Positions 1-5,661 of a DNA stretch of 8,799 nt are shown one piece after another (the first letter of the stretch is position 1; every line of letters starts with the position of its first letter). A program made the position numbers and the translations under genes. A model generated the notes under the pieces. That model had not been told where the DNA came from. It made no database searches and saw nothing but the letters and a program-made list of their open reading frames with translations. The DNA is from Betaproteobacteria bacterium (GTDB lineage: Bacteria > Pseudomonadota > Gammaproteobacteria > Burkholderiales > SG8-39), in NCBI GenBank assembly GCA_016867955.1, contig VGIE01000071.1, forward strand, positions 1 to 8,799, written 5' to 3'.

Positions 1-2
1 TA

Positions 3-482
3 GGTCCGATTCTTCTCGCCTGGTACGACTTCCTGGACAAGCTGGGTGGTGGCGGCTGGGTGGCCAGGTTCGCGACGCAAAAGCCCAAGCTGTACATCGG
101 CGTCGTGCCGACCACGCAGTCCGTGGCATCCGGCGAGTTGATGGCCACCGCTTTGTCGATGGCCTCCACTGCCCTGCCGTTGCTCGACAAGGGGGCTCCG
201 ATCAAGCTGGTGGTGCCCAGTCCGTCGGTGCTCAATGCGTATTACGGCGGTGTCTTGGGCTGGGCCAAGCGCCCCAATGCCGCCATGCTCGCGATGGACT
301 ACCTCATGTCGGTGAGGGGCCAGACGGTCTGGAACGGATCAGGGGGGCAGGCGAGCGCGCTGAGCGGAATCCCCAACACGCTGGATTCGCGCACGCTCGA
401 GCTGACCGACCTGCGGAACTATCCGAACAGTGCGATCGGGCCCTATCGGGACAACTGGAACCGCATGTTCAAGGCGCAGTAA
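3..482 (+). CDS. Extracellular solute-binding protein of an ABC transporter, C-terminal part (5' partial)
   Basis: The frame is open from base 3 (GPILLAWYDFLDKLGGGGW...) to TAA at 480-482, giving 159 residues of a protein whose start lies left of the window. An internal GTG at 60 is not the real start, because the coding pattern continues upstream of it. The sequence looks like the C-terminal lobe of periplasmic family 1 binding proteins of the iron / 2-aminoethylphosphonate type: a segment on ligand-dependent state (YIGVVPTTQSVASGELM), then KGAPIKLVVPSPSVLNAYYGG, and the typical late helix on residues joining the protein (RPNAAMLAMDYLMSVRGQ). Such proteins deliver a small ligand to an inner-membrane ABC permease. 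The ligand cannot be read from this part. It is convergent with the selenoprotein cluster, so it is not co-transcribed with it. The family call is fairly safe; the substrate is unknown. Confidence 0.8.
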   Translation, partial: GPILLAWYDFLDKLGGGGWVARFATQKPKLYIGVVPTTQSVASGELMATALSMASTALPLLDKGAPIKLVVPSPSVLNAYYGGVLGWAKRPNAAMLAMDYLMSVRGQTVWNGSGGQASALSGIPNTLDSRTLELTDLRNYPNSAIGPYRDNWNRMFKAQ

Positions 483-496
483 GCGTACCTAACCAC

Positions 497-518
497 ACGA
501 GGGGATACATCCCCTCGT
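497..518 (+). terminator. Perfect hairpin 15 bases after the solute-binding protein stop
   Basis: ACGAGGGG at 497-504 pairs exactly with CCCCTCGT at 511-518 around the six-base loop ATACAT. It starts 15 bases after the TAA of the solute-binding protein gene. There is no T-run, so it is not a textbook intrinsic terminator; a 3'-end-stabilising or Rho-assisted role is possible. A second C4/G4 pairing (522-525 with 532-535) follows at once. Confidence 0.5.
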
Positions 519-559
519 ACTCCCCTGAGTCGGGGCACCTAGCGGCGCGGCGCCCAGCG

Positions 560-579
560 GCAGCGCCGTCAGGCGCTGC
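560..579. terminator. Eight-base-pair perfect hairpin in the convergent gap
   Basis: GCAGCGCC at 560-567 pairs with GGCGCTGC at 572-579 around the four-base loop GTCA. It lies between the convergent ends of the solute-binding protein gene and the UGSC fusion gene. No T-run on either strand. It may help end transcription from either side, but this rests only on structure and position. Confidence 0.35.
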
Positions 580-601
580 AAGACGGACTGCCCGTTTGAA
601 C

Positions 602-639
602 GCCGTGACCGCGGATGCGGTGCGCCGCGGTTTCACGGC
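602..639. terminator. Large hairpin (13 pairs, two-base bulge) downstream of the UGSC fusion gene
   Basis: GCCGTGACCGCGG at 602-614 pairs with CCGCGG (625-630) plus TCACGGC (633-639), leaving a two-base TT bulge and the ten-base loop 615-624. On the minus strand it lies about 70 bases after the TAG of the UGSC fusion gene. It is the strongest fold in the convergent gap and a candidate for a transcription barrier serving both directions, although it lacks a T-run. Confidence 0.4.
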
Positions 640-707
640 AATCATCGGGCACGCCGCGAGTGCCGGGCGCAGTCGACAGGCGGGCTTCAGGCCCCAATCG
701 GCGGGTT

Positions 708-2441
708 CTAGCCTCCAGGACGGCCGCGCTTGATGCGCTGGCGCCAGTCAACCGGCAGCCGGATGCGCTTGGCGGTGGGTGCGCCCTGCTCGTGGTTGTT
801 GATGTAGATGCGGCATTGGTTCTTCTCGGGGTCGCCGCCCACGACAATGCGGGTCCATTCGGGCCGGAGCAGCAGCGGCACCATGCGTTGCGGATCGTCC
901 GACGCGGCGTATGCCGCCGGCGCCGATCCTCGTTCCACCAGCCCTTTCAGGGTCAGGTCCTGGCCTGTCGCATGCAGCTGGCAGAGCTCCATCCAGCCGG
1001 CGCTGGTCCTGCATTGCTCGTGAAGGTGCTGCTGGATCCTGGCCTTTCCCCAGCCCCCCCTGGCAAATCCCTCGGCTATCGCCGGGCACATCTGGATGAG
1101 GGGGTGCCAGCGCGAGAACATCAGTCCCGTGACGCTCCATGGGCCGGTTGTGCCCTCCATGTAGCGGACCAGCGGCCCCGCCATGAATTCGGGATCGGTA
1201 CCGCCAATGTAGACCGGCATGCTCACCGCCAGCGCGCTCTGCACCATGACGACGTTGTCGTCGCGTGCGAAGCCGAGATCGACCCGGAGCGGGTCCCACC
1301 CGATACTGCGTATGGCCGCCTCGTTCTCGCCCAAGGCGACGTTGAAGGTCAGTCCGATGCTGCCCTTGTCGGTCGAGCCTGGGCGAAAACCGGCGACGTT
1401 GCGCATGTACAGGCGCAGGAACCGGCCGATGGTCGAGTTTGCGCGGCGCCCAACCCGCATGCTGCCCACTTCGGTATTGAAATTGAGCGCTTCGACGATC
1501 TCGCCGCTGACGACCACCAGCGGCTCCCAGCCCGGCGTCGCGCCCGCGTCCACCAGGCGGAATTCCGGATCGGCGATTGCCTCGACGGCGGCGATCAGGA
1601 CCGGCATGTACTCCGGCCGGCACCCGGCCATCACGCCGTTGACGGCGATCGACCAGAGGGTCGCTTCGCGAAACTCGGGCGGAAGGATTCCCAGGACTTC
1701 GGCCGGGTCGCGATCGGTCCACGCGAGGAACTCCGCGACGCGCTCGCGCGTCGGCGGCACGATGGGCAGGCCATCCGACCACTCGCGGGCATCGAAATGT
1801 TCCTGCACCTGGTCGAGCGTTCCGGTGAAGACGATATCGCGATCGCCGGGTTCGGCCGGACCCGCAACGGCCTCCGGGACGGGCGTGCTGAGCTGATCGA
1901 CCACGGCGGGCAGGACCTTGTTCCATACCTTGTCGGCGAACGCGTCGGGCGAATCCAGGGGAATCTGGCCGGGATACTCGGCCATGGCAAGATCGGGCAT
2001 GCCCATCAGCTTGGCGGTGACCTTGGCCTGGCGCATGAAACCGGAAGCCACAATGGCCACGCCGGGGACGCCAGCTTCTTCGGCCACCTTGGTTGCCCGC
2101 AACACGGCGGGCGTGCAACTGCCTCAGGCCGCTACGCCGACGACCACAGCCTCGACCTTGGCCTCGCGCAGTTTTTGCGGGAGCGCAGCGAGCATGTCCG
2201 CCTCGTCATGCCCGTGGGCGTTTCCGAACGTGGAATAGGGAACGAACGTGCTGCCCGGAAACTTCTCCGCCAATCCGGCCTGGATGAGCGGGAACATGTG
2301 ATCGCCGCGGAACATGTAGTCCCAGATGAAACCAATGCGCTTGCCCCGATTGTCCTCCAACCGCCGGCTCACCGACAGTTGCTCCTGCCGCAGCCGCGCA
2401 AGCGGCCACAGCGCATCGAACGTCGTATCGCGGTCACCCAT
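708..2441 (-). CDS. UGSC-type selenoprotein fused to a companion domain (Sec at codon 106)
   Basis: Read as one gene of 577 residues with the in-frame TGA at 2126-2124 decoded as selenocysteine. The N-terminal half has GKRIGFIWDYMFRGDHMF, then VEAVVVGVAA-Sec-GSCTPAV and a GVPGVAIV strand, giving Sec106-Gly-Ser-Cys109. The C-terminal half, about residues 215-577, carries W221, DGLP 223-226, PPT 229-231, VNGVMAGC (Cys274) and NSTIGR 335-340, and is homologous to the separate protein at 3708-4772. I chose ATG at 2441 because GGAG sits 8 bases upstream; a TTG at 2519 has no such site. Stop is TAG at 710-708. From memory this is the 'UGSC family (seleno)protein'. The Sec-x-x-Cys pair suggests thiol/selenol redox or reductase chemistry, distantly like GrdB, but the substrate is unknown. 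A frame-following gene caller would break it into 131- and 465-residue pieces. Confidence 0.88.
2092..2126 (-). promoter_or_regulatory. Sec codon and putative bacterial SECIS hairpin of the fusion gene
   Basis: The TGA is at 2126-2124. On the minus strand, GTTG (2119-2116) pairs with CAAC (2095-2092), and CCCGC (2111-2107) pairs with GCGGG (2100-2096), enclosing the loop CGTGTT (2106-2101). A four-base bulge CACG separates the two stems. The loop begins 17 bases after the TGA and has G at its second position. Both fit what I recall of bacterial SECIS rules (loop about 16-37 bases after TGA, early G). Only folding by eye supports it. Confidence 0.65.
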
Positions 2442-2449
2442 GTGCCAAT

Positions 2450-2453
2450 CTCC
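2450..2453 (-). promoter_or_regulatory. Ribosome binding site that decides the fusion gene start
   Basis: GGAG on the minus strand, within AACGGAGA, lies 8 bases before ATG 2441-2439. This favours that ATG over the TTG at 2519, which is preceded by no purine-rich site and has an in-frame stop only five codons upstream. Confidence 0.6.
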
Positions 2454-2490
2454 GTTCCAGAACAAGATCCGATCAAGACCCACGGCGCGG

Positions 2491-2519
2491 ACCGTAGCAC
2501 CCGCTTGTCCCAACGTCAA
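2491..2519 (-). promoter_or_regulatory. Possible promoter before the UGSC fusion gene
   Basis: Minus-strand TTGACG (2519-2514, five of six matches to the sigma-70 -35 box) is followed after 17 bases by TACGGT (2496-2491, a weak -10 with three matches). Transcription would start about 40 bases upstream of ATG 2441. It could give the fusion gene its own promoter after the 239-base gap. The -10 is poor, so the call is tentative. Confidence 0.3.
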
Positions 2520-2680
2520 CGCGTTTGCGGATCACGGGTGCGGAAAGCCGGCGGCCTTCGCTCGGCCTCGCGTTTCGCAGGCACGAGGTTCGTAACCCGC
2601 GGCATGTCACCACAGGGTCGATCGCCTTCGGCGAGCTCGCAGCGCGGGGACACGCGCCGAGGTCAAGGCCGCGTCGGACC

Positions 2681-3571
2681 TCAGGCCGATCCTGCCCTGC
2701 CGGCGGGATTCCAGCGGAATATCCGCGATAGCGAGCCGCCCATGATCATCGCCTTCTCGTCGCTGGCCAGCTCGGCCGTATCACGCATGTAGGCGACCGC
2801 GTCCTTGTAGCTGTGCAGGTCGGCGACCCGCGTGAAGTCGGAGCCCCACATGCAGCGCTCCGGGCCGAACGCACGGATTACCCGGTGCAGGCGCGGCCAG
2901 AGGTCGCGGAACGGGTACGCCTCGCGCGACAGCGCCGGCACGCCCGACAGTTTGACTGCGACGTTGAGCCGGCGCGAGAGTTCGATGAGATGGTCAAGCT
3001 CGGCAAAGGGATCCGGCCCCGCTGGGATCGCGGGCGGAGCGGCCAGCCCAAGGTGGTCGATGACAATCTGCAGCTGCGGGTGCCGGTCAGCGATCCCGGT
3101 GGCATTGGCGAGGCACCCCGGCGTGTAGAGGCAGATCGGCACCGCGTGACGGCTCGCGAAGGAAAAGAGCCCGTTCAAAGGGGCGCCTTCAAGCCGCGCG
3201 CGGTCGCGTTGCGGCACGATCACACGGATGCCGAGCATTCCCGCCTGCGAGCGCCATGCCGCGACGCGTTCCTCGAGGTCGGGGAGATTCTCATCGATCT
3301 TCCCGACCACCGCGAGGCGCAGCGGACAGGCGGCCGCTGCAGTCAGCGAATAGCGGTTGTCGTTGGCGTAGATGCTCGGCGGGACAAGGAGTCCGGCGTC
3401 GACCCCGACAGCATCCATGGCTGCCAGCAGCTCGCTGACGGGAAACGGCGCGTGCTCATAGTGCGCCCGCGACGCCGCCATGGGCGTGCCGGGCAGCCCG
3501 AACGCCGGGTCCCAAGGGAACTGTTCGCTCTCCGGTTCCCAGCAGTGAAACTGCGCGTCGATGATGCGCAT
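2681..3571 (-). CDS. Amidohydrolase-family (metal-dependent TIM-barrel) hydrolase
   Basis: A complete protein of 296 residues, the usual length for the amidohydrolase-2 family (PF04909 type, relatives of dicarboxylate lactonases and decarboxylases). It begins MRIIDAQFHCWEPES, where D5 and H9 stand at the first metal-binding strand and Q7 replaces the first His of the common H-x-H; from memory, DAQxH is frequent in one branch of this family. Further marks are VIDHLG with H173, KLSG 207-210 and the late MWGSDF with the conserved Asp245. ATG 3571 is preceded by GAGG nine bases upstream. It lies 136 bases after the companion gene and 239 bases before the UGSC fusion gene, all on the same strand, so it probably works on the same pathway, hydrolysing or decarboxylating an unknown small acid, lactone or amide. 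No signal peptide is seen, so it should be cytoplasmic. Confidence 0.85.
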   Translation of the reverse strand: MRIIDAQFHCWEPESEQFPWDPAFGLPGTPMAASRAHYEHAPFPVSELLAAMDAVGVDAGLLVPPSIYANDNRYSLTAAAACPLRLAVVGKIDENLPDLEERVAAWRSQAGMLGIRVIVPQRDRARLEGAPLNGLFSFASRHAVPICLYTPGCLANATGIADRHPQLQIVIDHLGLAAPPAIPAGPDPFAELDHLIELSRRLNVAVKLSGVPALSREAYPFRDLWPRLHRVIRAFGPERCMWGSDFTRVADLHSYKDAVAYMRDTAELASDEKAMIMGGSLSRIFRWNPAGRAGSA

Positions 3572-3707
3572 TGGTATCCGCCTCAGGTTTCAGTCGGGCA
3601 TTCAGCAACGCCGGCGCTGCCAAGCAGGCGCCTCCAGCGTCGGACCTTCGCGCCGACACGCTCACGGTCAGCATGAAATTCTCCGCCCTTGATAGCACCG
3701 CCCCTTG
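3572..3707 (-). other. 136-base gap between companion gene and amidohydrolase
   Basis: Contains the ribosome binding site of the amidohydrolase (GAGG, nine bases before ATG 3571). An ATG with a GGAG-like site exists at 3675-3673, but its frame runs into the amidohydrolase in another frame without recognisable protein features. No terminator with a T-run is visible, so read-through from the upstream genes is plausible. Confidence 0.4.
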
Positions 3708-4772
3708 CTATGCCCGCGCCGTCGCCACGCTCTGCATCTCACTTTCGCCCCAGCTGGGGAGGATCGTTCCATGCAGGCCGCCGAGCCCGCCACAGACAAG
3801 CGGCTGGATACGATCGGGGCGTGTCACCGCGTACACCCGGCCGCGTCCGTCGACGCGGCCTCCCTCGCGCATGTAGCCTTGATTCTTCTCCGGCCACAGT
3901 TCGATCGGCTGCCAGCAGTTCTCGAACAGGAACTCCTGGAACGACTCGATCCTCGGGAAGGTCCGGCAAAACCGCTCGGCCCACTTCGGGTTGATCAACA
4001 CGACGATTTCTCCGTTGGTGAACAGCGGCACCAGCATCAGGTTTCCCATCGGCGCGGCCATGCTCTTGGCAATCAGGTACGCAAGATCGTGGTCGCCTTC
4101 GGTATTCTGGTCGGCCAGCGCCACGGTGCCCTTGCCGCCGTGCACGGTGACGACTTCCTGCCCGCGTGAAAAACCGCGGCGCGTCGCAAGCGATGGCCAA
4201 TCGGATCGCTCCTCCCACTCGCCGAAGCAAAGGCCGCCGAGCCGGGCGGGCTGGCCGAACACGCTGCGGGAACTCTCGCCGGCCCGCATGCCGCCGATAT
4301 TCCTCAGGCACAGCTGCACCGCGCGGCCGATGGTCGCCGAACCCCGCCCGGCGGCACCCCCGAGGCATCCGGCGCGGTAACTGATGCCCATTTCATCACG
4401 CAGCGGGCCATTGACCATGATCATCGGGGCCACCGATGAAGTGGTCGTCGCATGGCCGAAGCCGTTGTAGAAAGGCTTGGCGATCGCCTCGAGTGCCGCG
4501 ATGACCAGCGGCAGGTGCTTCGGCTGGCACCCCGCCATGACCGCATTGATGGCAATGACTTCGACCGTGGCAATGCCATGTTTGGGAGGAAACTCGGGCA
4601 CCACGATGTCGGTGCTCGGTCGTGGCGTCGCCGACAGCATCGCTTCAATCCGCGCATCCGTCGGAGGGATCAGGGGCAACCCATCTCCCCATTTTTCCGC
4701 CAGTGACAATTCCAGCAATGCATCCGGATCTTGCTTGACCCGCAGCACCGGGCCCAGCAGGACGGCACTCAT
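3708..4772 (-). CDS. Companion protein of the UGAC selenoprotein (stand-alone form of the fused C-terminal domain)
   Basis: A 354-residue soluble protein, homologous along its length to residues about 215-577 of the UGSC fusion protein. Shared marks are W28, DGLP 30-33, PPT 36-38, INAVMAGC with Cys82, an IAALEAIA helix, and SATIGR 145-150 followed by LRNIGGMRAG. The C-terminus (residues from about 320) carries PLVCGGLGGLHG. The ATG at 4772-4770 overlaps the TGA stop of the preceding selenoprotein gene as ATGA, so translation is almost certainly coupled. I do not recognise an enzyme family with known activity. The coupling here and the fusion in the paralogue indicate that it forms a complex or a consecutive step with the Sec domain; the Cys of the MAGC motif, kept in both copies, could be a partner thiol. 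That last point is inference. Confidence 0.8.
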   Translation of the reverse strand: MSAVLLGPVLRVKQDPDALLELSLAEKWGDGLPLIPPTDARIEAMLSATPRPSTDIVVPEFPPKHGIATVEVIAINAVMAGCQPKHLPLVIAALEAIAKPFYNGFGHATTTSSVAPMIMVNGPLRDEMGISYRAGCLGGAAGRGSATIGRAVQLCLRNIGGMRAGESSRSVFGQPARLGGLCFGEWEERSDWPSLATRRGFSRGQEVVTVHGGKGTVALADQNTEGDHDLAYLIAKSMAAPMGNLMLVPLFTNGEIVVLINPKWAERFCRTFPRIESFQEFLFENCWQPIELWPEKNQGYMREGGRVDGRGRVYAVTRPDRIQPLVCGGLGGLHGTILPSWGESEMQSVATARA

Positions 4773-5317
4773 CGCGTGGCTCCGATGACGTTCAGGAACT
4801 GCGGATACATCTCGAGGGCAATCAGCCGCACTTTCTCCGGCGGCAGACCTTCGAGCGGATAGGGAAACACGAGTTGGCGCATGTTTCCATGCCCCTCCAT
4901 TTTTGCGATGTTCTTGCCGAATTCTGAAAATTCTTCGGTAACTGCAACAACCACAGGCTTCTGCCTGTCTTCAACGGTGACCGTGTCACGCACGGAATAT
5001 AGGGTGCACGCACCTCAGTTCGCAAGTCCGACAACGGCACAGTCGACGGAACCCGCCCAGGCATCGACGAGGTCCTTGGTGAACTGGCCTTCCTCGCCGA
5101 CATGTTCCGTCACACGAAGGATGACCGGCTCGGCCCCGTCCTTTCTCAGCAGCTCAGACCAGACGTCGCAGATCTGCAGCCACGACCGCCACATGATGTC
5201 GTTCCTCAGACCCACCCGCATGCCCTTGATCGGGCGGTCAAGACTGAATGCCGGAGCGGCCTCCGTCCTGGCGAGTCTTGCAATTGGACTGCGTATGCTG
5301 ATTTCATCGTCATTCAT
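4769..5317 (-). CDS. Small UGSC-family selenoprotein with Sec-Gly-Ala-Cys (Sec at codon 101)
   Basis: Read through the TGA at 5017-5015 this is one protein of 182 residues. The pattern matches the N-terminal domain of the fusion protein: IKGMRVGLRNDIMWRSW near residues 30-46, then VDCAVVGLAN-Sec101-GAC104 and, after a PVVVAVTEEF strand, a tail with FPYPLEGLPPEKV. Without read-through the two halves (100 and 74 residues) each lack half of the fold. The start ATG 5317 has a near-perfect AAGGAGG site four bases upstream. The normal stop is TGA at 4771-4769, overlapping the next ATG. The FPYPLEG tail recalls the IPHPLGNP tail that I remember following the UGTC motif in GrdB, which suggests common descent. 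It is likely the first gene of the cluster, behind the TATAAT promoter. Reaction and substrate are unknown. Confidence 0.87.
4976..5017 (-). promoter_or_regulatory. Sec codon and putative bacterial SECIS hairpin of the small selenoprotein gene
   Basis: TGA at 5017-5015. On the minus strand CCGTG (4995-4991) pairs with CACGG (4985-4981) around the loop CGTGA (4990-4986); GGTG just after the TGA (5014-5011) can close the structure with CACC (4979-4976). The loop begins 24 bases after the TGA and has G second. A competing fold (CGTGCAC with GTGCGTG) would place the loop only 11 bases away and is less like known SECIS elements. Confidence 0.55.
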
Positions 5318-5321
5318 CCTG

Positions 5322-5328
5322 CCTCCTT
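5322..5328 (-). promoter_or_regulatory. Strong Shine-Dalgarno site of the small selenoprotein gene
   Basis: AAGGAGG on the minus strand lies four bases before ATG 5317-5315. The spacing is a little short but the match to the anti-SD is almost complete, which fixes the start. Confidence 0.7.
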
Positions 5329-5389
5329 CCGCTAGAGGTTCAACGGCGACATTGCTGTGCGACCGGATACACCCTGGAAAACCTGCTCG

Positions 5390-5418
5390 ATTATAGGGAA
5401 AGCTTCAGACCATGAAAG
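5390..5418 (-). promoter_or_regulatory. Probable promoter of the selenoprotein cluster
   Basis: A perfect minus-strand TATAAT lies at 5395-5390. At 17 bases' spacing upstream is CTTTCA (5418-5413), a poor -35 with three matches, so an activator may be needed or the promoter may be moderate. Transcription would start near 5383, leaving a leader of roughly 65 bases before ATG 5317. It is the best sigma-70 -10 box I noticed in front of a gene here. Confidence 0.5.
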
Positions 5419-5661
5419 TCGACGGCGATCCGTAACCCGTCGCAGGATGAAGCCGGCAGCGGTCCGATCCGGGAGCGCATGAGGGACCTTTCCCCTCCTG
5501 TTCGATCAAGCGCCTGGGGCATCCCTGGTAATCGTCGTCCGCATCCGCTGACCAGAGGCCCCGGCTATACTGCGCCTCGCCCAGACTGTGGTTCACGCCC
5601 GCCCGAATGCCATTCGTACAATGGCCGCGTGGCGACACACCTCGCTCGAAGGTACATCTCG
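5405..5661 (-). other. Read-through tail of the channel frame, probably non-coding, with a small palindrome
   Basis: If the channel ends at 5662, about 340 bases (5318-5661) lie between it and the small selenoprotein gene. The frame here has non-protein-like composition. It contains a perfect 13-base palindrome, CGAATG-C-CATTCG, at 5604-5616, which could be an operator but may be chance. The promoter at 5390-5418 lies partly inside the stretch. Confidence 0.35.

Larger units (their letters stand above)
483..707. other. Convergent intergenic region
   Basis: These 225 bases separate the stop of the plus-strand solute-binding protein gene from the stop of the minus-strand UGSC fusion gene. I see no convincing gene in it. 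Its content is the three hairpins listed separately (497-518, 560-579, 602-639). Confidence 0.6.
2442..2680 (-). other. Gap between amidohydrolase and UGSC fusion gene, with two small hairpins
   Basis: No gene is supported in these 239 bases. Two hairpins lie just after the amidohydrolase stop: GCGCG (2642-2646) with CGCGC (2653-2657), and TCGCC (2622-2626) with GGCGA (2630-2634). They are followed by the possible promoter at 2491-2519. Together they could partly uncouple the fusion gene from the upstream genes, but neither hairpin has a T-run. Confidence 0.3.

Noticed and set aside
2124..2126. TGA as a genuine stop, making the downstream part a pseudogene
   Set aside because: Both flanks keep protein-like sequence in one frame, no other stop or shift is present in the gene, and the paralogue is interrupted at the same motif position.
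2439..2519. TTG at 2519 as start of the UGSC fusion gene
   Set aside because: No ribosome site precedes it, and the extra 26 residues have no counterpart in the small paralogue; ATG 2441 has GGAG at good spacing. The same TTGACG reads better as a -35 box.
615..2792. Open plus-strand frame of 725 codons
   Set aside because: It is the antisense shadow of the UGSC fusion gene and part of the amidohydrolase; its product is rich in Arg, His and Gly with no recognisable domain, as expected from GC-rich antisense codons.
3456..3698. Small minus-strand open frame between the companion and amidohydrolase genes
   Set aside because: Most of it overlaps the amidohydrolase in another frame and it has no protein-family features, although an internal ATG has a GGAG-like site before it.
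4991..5013. Alternative stem CGTGCAC with GTGCGTG as the SECIS of the small selenoprotein gene
   Set aside because: It needs two G-T pairs, its loop starts only 11 bases after the TGA and has no early G, so the CCGTG/CACGG fold fits bacterial rules better.
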